Source: JADKIH01 sp031385005
Lineage (GTDB): Bacteria > Bacteroidota > Bacteroidia > AKYH767-A > 2013-40CM-41-45
Reading direction: 5' to 3'
Length of the DNA stretch: 64,000 nucleotides
Assembly (NCBI GenBank): GCA_031385005.1
Contig: JANNBB010000034.1
Span: 1-64,000, forward strand
The translations under genes and the position numbers were made by a program. Positions 26,809 to 35,952 of this stretch are shown piece by piece (position 1 is the first letter of the stretch; the number at the start of each line of letters is the position of its first letter). The notes below the pieces were generated by a model. The model ran no database searches and had not been told where the DNA came from. It worked only from the letters and a program-made list of their open reading frames with translations.

Positions 26809-27170
26809 TGTAATTAATATTTGTTTTAGATTTTGTGTGAGCAATATTTTATACGTTGTATTACACCTTTAGCTGTCAAAAGTTTTCAAATTGTCAAATT
26901 GATAAATCTTCGACTTTGTAAGAAATCAAAAGGCAAACCGGCATGTAGTTCGAAAATATTTAATAAAAAACCGTCTTTAAACTGAATCAGGAAAAAAATG
27001 CAGATTAAAATAATAGAAATATTGTAAGATTAAACTTGAAAAAGCGCAATAAAAGCAATTTAAAATTAGTATTCCTCAATTCCTATCATAAAGAATCCAT
27101 AATTACTTCACTATTCGCGTCCGGCTAAAAAGTCCATCTTGAAATGAAAAATTATCACCCTGTCAAAAAA
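26809..27170. other. AT-rich intergenic region
   Basis: About 360 bp between the signal-peptide start of the upstream minus-strand gene and the terminator of the next. It holds no convincing ORF. The promoter of the 25438-26808 gene should lie near 26830-26880, but I could not define it. Confidence 0.5.
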
Positions 27171-27196
27171 AAACCGAAATAATTAAAGTTCGGTTT
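27171..27196 (-). terminator. Intrinsic terminator after the 27.2-28.4 kb gene
   Basis: Arms AAACCGAA (27171-27178) and TTCGGTTT (27189-27196) form an 8-bp stem with a 10-nt loop. Read on the minus strand the stem runs into a T tract of about nine. It lies 7 bp after the stop of the minus-strand gene. Confidence 0.82.
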
Positions 27197-27203
27197 GGAA
27201 TTT

Positions 27204-28358
27204 TTATCGTGTCACAGATAAGAGTAGAGAATTTCGTCGGTCTGCATCTGTAAAAATCATAATAGCATAAAGGCCTATGGCCATATCATCTGTTTCCAGT
27301 CGAAATTCTTTTCCGGAGTTTTGCAGAGAAAACTCTTTAACAATTTTTCCGGATAAATCTGTTATTACTATTTTAACATTTGCCAATTCGATATCCGATT
27401 TCAGAATTGTAAAGGAGTTTGCGGGATTTGGATAAGCAAACATTTCCATGGATGGTAACTCTTCTGAAATTGCTTCTGCTGCAAGTCGAGGTGCAATTAT
27501 GTAGGATGATAAATCAACAGAATATAAATAATTACCGTAACCATTATCCTCATCAACTATACAAATTTTTGTATTTGAACAAAATGAGACACCTTCCTTT
27601 TGCGTGTAGCTTCCATCGATTGAAATTTTCGTGCAATGACCGTTAAAAACATTTGTTCCGGTGAAGTCGCGAAACAAATAAATTTTCGTGTTGCTAATTA
27701 AAACAACTGAAGAACCATCCGGACTAATATCCGCTGAGGTAATTCTGCCATACACGGCAAAACTATCTACCAATGTGGCCACATATGTTCCTGGCACATC
27801 TGGTACTGTATAAAGTTTTGTATATGCAGTTGCACTACCATCGCCTTTAGTAAAAATATACAATTTTCCATTTCGGTGAAAAAAACTTTCTGCATCAAAA
27901 TTCAACCACGTTGAAGGGAAGCGACGTTGATCGGGATATGAAAAACGAATTGTCGAAGCAGCTACTGTACTGCCGGCAACTGATGAGGGATATTGAATTC
28001 GTTGAATTTTTAAATCTGTACGTCCGTGACTGTTGTTACCAAAATCACCAATGAACATGTAAGTACGCGCTGCATCGTGTGTAATTTCTTCCCAATCCAT
28101 ATTTGTTACACCAGTAACTGTAACAGTACGAGAAAGAGTTGCTAAACTGCTTATTTTATAAAGATTATTGTCGCCATAGCCATCGTTATGTGTCCAATAA
28201 CTGGAGCCGCCTGTGAAATCAAGGCCGGAAGCTTCTGGAATATTTGAAGCAACTTTTCCCATTTTTACAGCAACAATTGCATTCACAGTAATGCTGCTAA
28301 ATGCCAGTGATACAAAAACGAAAATTAAACAGGTAACAAATTGAAGATTTTTTATCAT
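27204..28358 (-). CDS. Secreted beta-propeller-like protein with T9SS type A sorting domain
   Basis: 384 aa. A long signal peptide (about 1-28) is followed by VKMGKVASNIPEASGLDFTG and repeated strand patterns (MDWEEITHDAARTYMFIGDFG, ADISPDGSSVVLISNTKIYLF), suggesting a propeller fold. A C-terminal sorting domain starts FAYPNPANSF and ends LLLSVTR. The stretch YMFIGDFGNNSHGR recalls secreted lipoproteins annotated as PE-PGRS- or phytase-like propellers, but I see no catalytic motif and assign no activity. Confidence 0.8.
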   Translation of the reverse strand: MIKNLQFVTCLIFVFVSLAFSSITVNAIVAVKMGKVASNIPEASGLDFTGGSSYWTHNDGYGDNNLYKISSLATLSRTVTVTGVTNMDWEEITHDAARTYMFIGDFGNNSHGRTDLKIQRIQYPSSVAGSTVAASTIRFSYPDQRRFPSTWLNFDAESFFHRNGKLYIFTKGDGSATAYTKLYTVPDVPGTYVATLVDSFAVYGRITSADISPDGSSVVLISNTKIYLFRDFTGTNVFNGHCTKISIDGSYTQKEGVSFCSNTKICIVDEDNGYGNYLYSVDLSSYIIAPRLAAEAISEELPSMEMFAYPNPANSFTILKSDIELANVKIVITDLSGKIVKEFSLQNSGKEFRLETDDMAIGLYAIMIFTDADRRNSLLLSVTR

Positions 28359-28773
28359 GGTTTTTATTAATAATATTTCAGTCGTAACTTGAATTATTAA
28401 GACGGTGCGAAATAATCTAAAAAATTAGGTTTAAAAATGAAGGCAGGTACACACAACATCTCTAAAACGCCCTGTTTTAGAGGTGTTTAAGCCGATCCAA
28501 TCATCTTAATTTAAACTCCAAAATTGAAAAGACCTATAAACATTGAATTTCAGGGGCTTTGCTTCAACCTGTCAGTAAATGTATTGGGCTGAATCCCTTT
28601 ATTGCCGGGCTTTTTCCATGAGATAAATCGGGTAATAAGCAACTTTCTCAAAATAACAGAACCTTATACTTTAATATCCCAAAAAAGGTTCACTGTTGAG
28701 TCCAACCAAACAAATTTTAATTAAAAAATAATTAAAACGATAAATGGGTTTATATAAATTAATTGCAAAAATA
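28359..28773. other. 415-bp intergenic region with a long hairpin
   Basis: It lies between recQ and the next minus-strand gene. It contains the imperfect inverted repeat acatctctaaaac (28456-28468), loop gccct, gttttagaggtgt (28474-28486), with one mismatch in 13 bp. There is no T run on either side, so it is not a standard terminator. Around 28550-28700 a short open frame reads like a scrap of coding sequence, but nothing could be recognised. Confidence 0.5.
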
Positions 28774-30966
28774 TTATTGCTCCAGAAAAACGCCTTTACG
28801 ACGACGGTAATTGCAGACGGCTTTGATTTCTATGTAGCTGTAATCATCACCTAAAACCTCTTTTAAAATACTGGTCTTTTGATCACCATATTCATCAATT
28901 TTTTTAGAAATAACTTCCAACTTTTCTTTTGACACAAATTTCAATACATTGATATCGCCTGTTTGCACGTAATGCAAAAGGTGTTCTGTTATTGTTCCTT
29001 CTGCGAGCTTTCTTAAGTGGGCAATTTCACTAATAGAAGTTCCCAGGCAATATAAATCGTAAGTAATTTTTTTAGTCTCGGAAACCGGGGCTTCCTTCTT
29101 TGCATTTTTGCCGGAAACACCGTAGAATGATTTCTTCTCATTCATTCGTGTAGAAAGTTCGTTATTCTTGCAATGCTTGTTGATGACTGATAAAAATTCT
29201 TTTCCATACTTGTCGATTTTTATTTTTCCGAAACCTGAAATATGCGGGAGGTCTTCATAGTTCATAGGTAGGAAAGTTGATAATTCAACCAAAGTCGTGT
29301 CGGGAAAAACTATATAAGGCGGTACATTTTCAGCATTCGCAATGGCCATCCTGAGTTGCTTCAATTGATCGAAGAGAACAACGTCGTAATTAGTTGAGCC
29401 GGAAGTTGAATATCTGTCTTTGCTTTCTATTCTGGCAGCTTTCTTTTCTTTTGGAGGATTCAATTCAACCTTTGCATTGTTGTACAGAACATCTCTTCCA
29501 TTTTCCGTCACGCGTAGAACAGAAAATTCACCGTATTGCTCGATGAGACCTCTGTCAAGAAGCTGGCGAAAATAATTTTTCCATTCATCAACCGTAAATT
29601 CAGCACCTTTTCCGAAAGTTGGAAGATACCTGTGTTCGTCAAACATTTTTTTTGAATCGGAACCTTTTAAAAAATTGACGACATATCCAATGCCAAACTT
29701 CTCTTTTAGTCGTACGATAGCTGAAAGTGCTTTTTGAGCAATGATTGTTCCATCAAATACAGGAAGTGATTTTCCGGAAATACATATATCGCAATTACCG
29801 CAAGGGGCATTATAAACTTCATCAAAATAATTCAAGAGAAATTTTCTTCTGCAAACGTGTGATGAACAAAACTCTGCCATCTGGTTTAATTTTTTCAAAT
29901 ACACCTTTGTTTGTTCAGGATTGCCTTCGACAGAAATAAAACTTTTCAGCTTATTTAAATCGCCCGAAGAATAAAACAACAAGGCCTGTGCAGGCAGCCC
30001 GTCTCGACCGGCCCTTCCGGTTTCCTGATAATAACCCTCAATATTTTTAGGAAGCGTCGTATGTATTACAAACCTGACATTGGATTTATCTATACCCATT
30101 CCAAATGCTATAGTAGCAACCATGATCCTTACTTCGTCTTTCTTAAACTGTTCCTGACGCAAACTTCTGGTTGCCGGATCCAACCCTGCATGATAAGCTA
30201 AAGCATTATAGCCCCTGTCACTTAACCGTTCTGCATAATCTTCCGTATTTTGTCGGGAAAGACAATAGATAATTCCCGAATCGTTTGCATGTTGTTCCAG
30301 AAAATCAATGATCTTATTGAAATGATCATCCTTATCCTCGATGATGTAACGTATATTTCCTCTGTTGAAACTTGAAATAAATATTTCCGGTTTATGGAGG
30401 CGTAATTTTTGAATGATGTCTTTTTGTGTAAGCTTGTCCGCTGTAGCTGTAAGCGCAATTAAGGGGATATCAGGAAAATTCTCCTTTAATGAATTCAATA
30501 AAAGATAATCGGGTCTGAAATCATGTCCCCAATGAGAGATGCAATGAGCTTCATCGATAGCGAATAAAGAGATGTCTAATCGTTTTAGAAAAGCTATGAA
30601 ATTATTTAATCCATTATTAAGACGTTCAGGAGCAATATACAGTAACTTGATTTTCCCCTGCTCTAAATCACTCATCAAATTGTTTTGTCCTTCAGCAGAG
30701 ATAGACGAATTCAAGAAAGCGGCATTTACCCCATTTAACCGGAGTGCATCGACTTGATCTTTCATGAGGGCAATCAGCGGAGAAATGACCACTGTAAGTC
30801 CGGGTAACATTAAAGCCGGAACCTGGTAACAAACCGATTTACCACCACCGGTAGGCATTAGAACCAAACAATCTTTTTTTGCGGCAACTGAACGGATAAT
30901 ATCCTCCTGCATCGGCCGGAATTCTTCATAGCCGAAATATTTATTCAATACTTGTAAAGCGTTCAT
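28774..30966 (-). CDS. recQ: ATP-dependent DNA helicase RecQ
   Basis: About 730 aa starting at ATG 30966 (MNALQVLNKYFGYEEFRPMQ); an upstream in-frame Met adds 23 unsupported residues. Motif I is MPTGGGKSVCYQ, motif II DEAHCISHWGHDFRP, and motif VI QETGRAGRDG. The RecQ zinc-binding cysteines follow (CSSHVCRRKFL, then CGNCDIC), then the winged-helix RQC domain, an HRDC domain (about DQLKQLRMAIANAENVPPYIVF) and a C-terminal helicase-associated helix-turn-helix. It unwinds DNA 3' to 5' in recombination and fork repair. Length and domain order are those of a complete bacterial RecQ with the extra C-terminal domain common in Bacteroidetes and Firmicutes. Confidence 0.96.
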   Translation of the reverse strand: MNALQVLNKYFGYEEFRPMQEDIIRSVAAKKDCLVLMPTGGGKSVCYQVPALMLPGLTVVISPLIALMKDQVDALRLNGVNAAFLNSSISAEGQNNLMSDLEQGKIKLLYIAPERLNNGLNNFIAFLKRLDISLFAIDEAHCISHWGHDFRPDYLLLNSLKENFPDIPLIALTATADKLTQKDIIQKLRLHKPEIFISSFNRGNIRYIIEDKDDHFNKIIDFLEQHANDSGIIYCLSRQNTEDYAERLSDRGYNALAYHAGLDPATRSLRQEQFKKDEVRIMVATIAFGMGIDKSNVRFVIHTTLPKNIEGYYQETGRAGRDGLPAQALLFYSSGDLNKLKSFISVEGNPEQTKVYLKKLNQMAEFCSSHVCRRKFLLNYFDEVYNAPCGNCDICISGKSLPVFDGTIIAQKALSAIVRLKEKFGIGYVVNFLKGSDSKKMFDEHRYLPTFGKGAEFTVDEWKNYFRQLLDRGLIEQYGEFSVLRVTENGRDVLYNNAKVELNPPKEKKAARIESKDRYSTSGSTNYDVVLFDQLKQLRMAIANAENVPPYIVFPDTTLVELSTFLPMNYEDLPHISGFGKIKIDKYGKEFLSVINKHCKNNELSTRMNEKKSFYGVSGKNAKKEAPVSETKKITYDLYCLGTSISEIAHLRKLAEGTITEHLLHYVQTGDINVLKFVSKEKLEVISKKIDEYGDQKTSILKEVLGDDYSYIEIKAVCNYRRRKGVFLEQ

Positions 30967-31366
30967 GCGTGCAAGATAATTCAAAAGAAAGTGATAAAAA
31001 ATACAGTGTGACAGTTTGCCTAATATATTAAGCAAAAATAAATTGACTTTGTTATGAACAGTTTATCTTAATGCCTAATAAACAGCAATGAACTAATTAT
31101 TTAATCCCTTTAAGACTATACTAAAGATTAAAGAAAAAGAAACTATACGTAAAAAAGAAAGAAAAGAGTTTGATAAATCAGGTAAAAAATTCAGGCCCGA
31201 ACATGTTTTTTACAAACCGTCAGGATGCTAACTTACTTAATTGAATCCGCACGAGTTTAATGGAGAATTTCAATCCGATTGTGAATTACTTTTAGAAGAT
31301 ATTTTTGTTTAATGTTTTATAATGTATAAAGTTTAGATAGATTTGTCACTAGAACAAATATATAGA
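30967..31366. other. 400-bp divergent intergenic region between recQ and kup
   Basis: AT-rich. It contains a perfect Bacteroidetes -7 element TAGATTTG at 31338-31345, 21 nt before the kup ATG. A matching TTTG at the right distance was not found. No gene is visible. Confidence 0.5.
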
Positions 31367-33307
31367 ATGTCGTCCAGTCAGCATCAAAGTAAGTTAACAG
31401 CCGCAGGATTGCTAGTTACACTTGGCATAATTTACGGAGATATCGGCACATCTCCTTTGTATGTAATGAAGGCAATTGTCGGCACTAAATTGATTACTGA
31501 CGACCTCATTATTGGCGGTGTATCCTGCGTTTTTTGGACTTTGACGTTATTAACCACAATAAAATATGTTACTCTTGTACTTAAAGCTGATAATAAAGGT
31601 GAAGGAGGTATTTTTTCACTTTTCGCTCTCGTCCGAAAGTCTAAAATCAAATGGCTTTTCATACCGGCCATTATTGGTGGCAGCGCCTTACTGGCAGATG
31701 GATTAATCACCCCATCAATTTCAGTATCATCGGCAGTAGAAGGATTACGTTATTTTAATCCAGATATTCCCACTGTACCAATTGTTATTGGAATTCTTTT
31801 TTTACTATTCTTTATTCAACAGTTTGGCACCTCCTATATCGGAAAATTCTTTGGCCCTCTCATGCTTATCTGGTTCAGCATGCTGGGAATTCTCGGGGTT
31901 AATATGATGGTAACGAATTGGGATATTTTTAAAGCATTGAACCCCTATTATGCTTATAACCTGCTTGTCAATTATGAATACGGGTTTGTATTGCTTGGAG
32001 CTGTATTCTTGTGTACAACAGGAGCCGAAGCGCTCTATACCGACCTCGGTCATTGCGGACGAAAAAACATTCGTGCGAGTTGGATTTTTGTAAAAGTCTG
32101 TTTAGTGCTTAATTACTTCGGACAAGGCGCATGGTTGCTTAATCGTTCCGGAAGTACTTTAGATGGACAAAATCCATTTTTCTCCATTATGCCCGCTTGG
32201 TTTTTGTTTATCGGAATCATTATCGCTACCATAGCTGCAATCGTTGCCAGCCAGGCATTGATCAGCGCATCATTTACACTGGTAAACGAAGCTGTACGAT
32301 TAGATTTCGGACCTAAACTTAAAATCGTTTTCCCAAGCGAAATCAGGGGACAGATTTACGTGCCAACAGTAAATTGGGTATTGTGTTTTGGTTGCATCGG
32401 TGTCGTTTTATTTTTCAAAGAATCGTCAGGAATGGAACATGCTTACGGCTTGTCTATTATTCTGGCAATGATGATGGATACATTACTTTTCTCTTTTTTC
32501 CTCTATTTAAAACGCTCGTACTTCATATTAATTGCCGTTTTCTTCCTTGTATTCTTTGGTATAGAGGGCTCGTTTCTATTAGCCAATCTTCATAAATTAG
32601 TTCACGGAGGATGGGTCACACTTCTGGTGACGAGTTTTTTATTGATAAATATGTATGGTTGGACAAAAGCAAGAAAAATCAGAAGCCGTCTTGTTGAATT
32701 TATTAAACTAAGTGATTATCTAAAAATTCTCACCGAACTTAGTAATGATACGTCCATTCCAAAATATGCAACACATCTTGTTTACATGTCCAGTGCGACT
32801 ACGCGCGATGAGATAGAATCGAAAATCATTTATTCCATTCTCCAGAAACAACCTAAGCGCGCAGATATTTATTGGTTCATTCACGTTGATGTAATGGACG
32901 AACCCTATACTATGGCATACAGAGTCAATGAAATCATCAACGATAAAGTCATACAGATAAATTTTAAACTGGGATTCAGAATTGAGCCACGTATTAATAT
33001 TTTATTCCGACAGGTTGTAGAAGACCTCGTTGCTAAAAAAGAGGTGGACATCAGCAGTCGTTACTATTCTTTGAGTAAAAATAATGTTATTGGAGATTTC
33101 AGATTTATCGTAATCGAAAAATACATTTCGAATGAAAATGTTTTCAGCTTCTATCAGCGTATGGTATTGGGATGCTATTCCTTCCTGAAACTTTTCGCGC
33201 TCAATGAAGGAAAAGCATTTGGTTTGGATACAAGTCTGGTGACGATTGAAAAGGTCCCTCTGGTGCTCAACCCGGTTGGAAAAATCGATTTGAAACGCCT
33301 GGACTAA
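31367..33307 (+). CDS. kup: KUP-family potassium uptake transporter
   Basis: 646 aa starting at ATG 31367 (MSSSQHQSKLTAAGLLVTLG). A TTG 24 bp upstream is in frame but falls inside the -7 box TAGATTTG, so the ATG is preferred. The conserved first helix reads GIIYGDIGTSPLYV. About 12 membrane helices extend to residue about 445, with ADGLITPSISVSSAVEGL in helix 3, followed by a cytoplasmic C-terminal domain of about 200 residues. It imports K+ with protons. Length agrees with E. coli Kup (622 aa). It is convergent with the esterase gene 18 bp downstream. Confidence 0.95.
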   Translation: MSSSQHQSKLTAAGLLVTLGIIYGDIGTSPLYVMKAIVGTKLITDDLIIGGVSCVFWTLTLLTTIKYVTLVLKADNKGEGGIFSLFALVRKSKIKWLFIPAIIGGSALLADGLITPSISVSSAVEGLRYFNPDIPTVPIVIGILFLLFFIQQFGTSYIGKFFGPLMLIWFSMLGILGVNMMVTNWDIFKALNPYYAYNLLVNYEYGFVLLGAVFLCTTGAEALYTDLGHCGRKNIRASWIFVKVCLVLNYFGQGAWLLNRSGSTLDGQNPFFSIMPAWFLFIGIIIATIAAIVASQALISASFTLVNEAVRLDFGPKLKIVFPSEIRGQIYVPTVNWVLCFGCIGVVLFFKESSGMEHAYGLSIILAMMMDTLLFSFFLYLKRSYFILIAVFFLVFFGIEGSFLLANLHKLVHGGWVTLLVTSFLLINMYGWTKARKIRSRLVEFIKLSDYLKILTELSNDTSIPKYATHLVYMSSATTRDEIESKIIYSILQKQPKRADIYWFIHVDVMDEPYTMAYRVNEIINDKVIQINFKLGFRIEPRINILFRQVVEDLVAKKEVDISSRYYSLSKNNVIGDFRFIVIEKYISNENVFSFYQRMVLGCYSFLKLFALNEGKAFGLDTSLVTIEKVPLVLNPVGKIDLKRLD

Positions 33308-33325
33308 ACTCTTCGTAGCGTTTTC

Positions 33326-34732
33326 TTAATATTTTACAACTACTATTTTTTGAGGTAAATACTTTTCTATGCTCAACATATAAGAACCTGAATTCAATTC
33401 TCTTATATCGAAAGAATTATCGACTGAGGTAATTTTTCCGCTCGCCGCTATTCCACCAAGTTGATTCGTCAAAACGAAATTCGAACCTATCATTTCAGGC
33501 GGGACTGAAAATCTTAAATAATTGTTAGCCGGGTTTGGAAAAATTTTTATTCGATCGTTTTCATTCACACTATTCAGAGAAACATGCTGGCAATTTATTG
33601 CCGGATTATTTCCGGTTGTAAAAATGGTGTTTGCGAAAAAATCAACCATATTTTGCAGGCGGAATTGTATATTATCTATTGCATGTCCGTTTGAAACACA
33701 ATTATTCAGATAAGCGTAATTATTTACGATTTCGCTCTGATAAATGGGTTGATAAGGAACGATAGAATGAAAATATTTCGCAATGCTATCGCTTCCGAAT
33801 GCCATGGGATAATAATAATAACTCTGACACAAGTTTGTTTGCGCATAGCACTCCCAGCTAATTCTACCTAATATTTGTCCGTAATTAAAATGGACAATTA
33901 CATCCGAACCCTGATGAAACATATACACATCCGGCTTAAACGTGTTTTGCTGAAATATATCCAGACTAAAAACTCCACCGTAAAAATTACCAATACCCTT
34001 TACAGAAGCATCGTAGTTTCCGGTGTTTAAAGCACCATCAATATCTCCCAGGTCGGGGCGGGAATAAGAAATAGAAGAAGGAATGCAACCATAAGCAGCT
34101 AATCCCGGATCTGGTGATGGGGCATCAGCAATGGCATAACAATCCGGGAATTTTTCGGATAATTGATCCGTATAGGCGGCAGCAAATGACACAAATCCGC
34201 CCGCGCTTTCACCGGCAATAAATACATTATAGACGTCCGAAGAATCCAGAGCATTTCTATTCTTCATAAAACGAATGGCGCCTTTCGCATCCTGCATACC
34301 GCGGAAATTCGCTCGATAGATTTCACTGCTATCGGATATGTAAGCACATGGTTGAGAAATATTAGTGTTGCACAATGCATACATCGAATAACTTTGAGTT
34401 TTATGAGTACCTAAACGGTAATTGATGTTGGCAACAACCCATCCGCGGGAAGCCAGATTGCGGGACATATAAACTAAATCGGGATCTTCTTTACTACCCC
34501 CTATCCACGATCCGCCATGAACAAGAACTATAATCGGACGCAGACAATTCGAATCACCAATGGGTCTAAAAATATCCATCTTCAACGTATCAGTATTTCC
34601 TGCATAGTCGGTTGCTGTTCCATACTCAACATTCATTAAGCTATCATAGGAATAAACACCCTGTGTGTAGGGTAATTGTGCTTTGGCAAAAAACACTAAA
34701 CATAAAAACGGAAAAAGTAAAATTCTTTTCAT
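33326..34732 (-). CDS. Secreted carboxylesterase-like alpha/beta hydrolase with T9SS type A sorting domain
   Basis: About 468 aa starting at ATG 34732 (MKRILLFPFLCLVFFAKAQ, a clean signal peptide); a Met nine codons upstream is not needed. The oxyanion motif VHGGSW and the nucleophile elbow GESAGG identify a BD-FAE/carboxylesterase-type hydrolase. The catalytic His may be in SNGHAIDN near residue 350. The C-terminal 75 residues (KIFPNPANNYL to PQKIVVVKY) are the sorting domain. The substrate is probably an ester of a lipid or decorated polysaccharide, but that is not shown by the sequence. Confidence 0.88.
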   Translation of the reverse strand: MKRILLFPFLCLVFFAKAQLPYTQGVYSYDSLMNVEYGTATDYAGNTDTLKMDIFRPIGDSNCLRPIIVLVHGGSWIGGSKEDPDLVYMSRNLASRGWVVANINYRLGTHKTQSYSMYALCNTNISQPCAYISDSSEIYRANFRGMQDAKGAIRFMKNRNALDSSDVYNVFIAGESAGGFVSFAAAYTDQLSEKFPDCYAIADAPSPDPGLAAYGCIPSSISYSRPDLGDIDGALNTGNYDASVKGIGNFYGGVFSLDIFQQNTFKPDVYMFHQGSDVIVHFNYGQILGRISWECYAQTNLCQSYYYYPMAFGSDSIAKYFHSIVPYQPIYQSEIVNNYAYLNNCVSNGHAIDNIQFRLQNMVDFFANTIFTTGNNPAINCQHVSLNSVNENDRIKIFPNPANNYLRFSVPPEMIGSNFVLTNQLGGIAASGKITSVDNSFDIRELNSGSYMLSIEKYLPQKIVVVKY

Positions 34733-34906
34733 TAAACCATGTCTAATTGAGTCAAACAAATTTATAAATTAGAGAGCTGTACAATTTCAACTCACCTCCA
34801 TTTCAGAATGATTCTATAAGTAAATATACAATAAACAATGAAAATAAATTTAAACAATCAGCAAAGAAATAAACTATTATTTCGCCTTTTATGTTGGCAA
34901 AATTGA

Positions 34907-35311
34907 TCAATGAGGTAAACGATCTTTAAAAAATGAATAGGTATATGTTCCTGCAAGCGCGCTTAACAACAAGATAATTGAAATAAAATACCCGCTTCCC
35001 ACTTGAATATAAATCGGACCCGGACAAGCTCCTGTCAATCCCCAGCCGATTCCGAATAAAGCGGAACCGTAAATGGTACCTTGATTAAATAATTTTCTTC
35101 TAGGCTGAATTGTTTCGCCTTGAAAAGATTTAAATTTGAACTTTTTAATAAGCCACATTCCCCCTATTGCCGTCGGAATAGCTGTCAGAAAAATCCCGAA
35201 TATCTGTATTCCCTGAAAATGAAACATCTCCTGCATTCTATACCAGGAAACTGCTTCACCTTTTATTAATGCTAAACCGAAAATAAAACCAATTATGAAA
35301 TATTGAATCAT
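34907..35311 (-). CDS. YeeE/YedE-family (DUF6691-type) sulfur-transport half-protein
   Basis: 134 aa from ATG 35311 (MIQYFIIGFIFGLALIKGEAVS). The longer frame from 35344 would overlap the upstream gene and adds a non-hydrophobic tail. It has four membrane helices and the conserved cysteine motif GLTGACPGPIYIQVGSG. Paired small YeeE/YedE proteins are related to the thiosulfate importer YeeE/TsuA. It is the last gene of the cysM operon, 22 bp after its partner. The role in bringing in a sulfur compound, perhaps thiosulfate, for the carrier-based cysteine route is inferred. Confidence 0.85.
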   Translation of the reverse strand: MIQYFIIGFIFGLALIKGEAVSWYRMQEMFHFQGIQIFGIFLTAIPTAIGGMWLIKKFKFKSFQGETIQPRRKLFNQGTIYGSALFGIGWGLTGACPGPIYIQVGSGYFISIILLLSALAGTYTYSFFKDRLPH

Positions 35312-35333
35312 TTCTTTCTCTTTAAATAAACAA

Positions 35334-35915
35334 TCAATTACCAATCTTTAAAATAACCGGTAATAAAAATATGCTAGTCAGAATTCCGAAAGCGAAAAAA
35401 GTAATTGTGGCAACAAGTGAAGGCCACTGAAATGTTGACAAACCTAAAATTCCATGACCGGAAGTACAACCTCCCGCCCACCGTGTTCCAAAACCAACGA
35501 GAAAACCTCCTCCGACAATCATAATTAATCCTCGCAAATTCAGCAATTCATTAAAATTAAAAATTGAAGAAGGCATTACACCTGACTGATTAGCTATACC
35601 ATATCCAACAAGGAGTTCTCTTGTTTCAACTGATAAATGAATGGGTTCATTACTGTTCAATAAAATTCCTCCGACAAATCCACTGGTAATTAAACCTAAA
35701 GCAAATACCAGATTCCAACGTTGCTGTTGCCAATCGTAGTTGAGGAAATTAATTTTGCCCGGTAAAATAGCTGCACAAATTTCTCTTAAGGTTGAAGAAA
35801 TACCTAAAGATTTATTTCCGACAATGAGCAATAACGGAACGCATAAACCAATGATTGGTCCAGAGACATACCAAGGCCAGGGTTGTTTCAGCATCAGGAA
35901 AAAAAAATCGAGCAT
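35334..35915 (-). CDS. YeeE/YedE-family sulfur-transport protein
   Basis: 193-aa membrane protein with about five helices and the family motif FGTRWAGGCTSGHGILGLS, whose Cys is thought to carry sulfur through TsuA-type channels. It is followed by the smaller partner with GACPGP, the usual two-gene form of the family. It lies 37 bp downstream of the E1-like/rhodanese gene on the same strand. Uptake of thiosulfate or a similar compound that the rhodanese domain could use is a reasonable inference. Confidence 0.88.
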   Translation of the reverse strand: MLDFFFLMLKQPWPWYVSGPIIGLCVPLLLIVGNKSLGISSTLREICAAILPGKINFLNYDWQQQRWNLVFALGLITSGFVGGILLNSNEPIHLSVETRELLVGYGIANQSGVMPSSIFNFNELLNLRGLIMIVGGGFLVGFGTRWAGGCTSGHGILGLSTFQWPSLVATITFFAFGILTSIFLLPVILKIGN

Positions 35916-35952
35916 ATTCGGTCTTTACAATTTTATACGTTGAGTATTACTC

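Noticed and set aside
28550..28700. Possible remnant of a coding sequence or transposase downstream of recQ
   Set aside because: The short open stretch is bounded by stops, matches no family I know and has no flanking inverted repeats.
31343..31366. TTG start for kup, eight codons upstream of the ATG
   Set aside because: The TTG lies inside a perfect -7 promoter element (TAGATTTG), so it would be outside the transcript.
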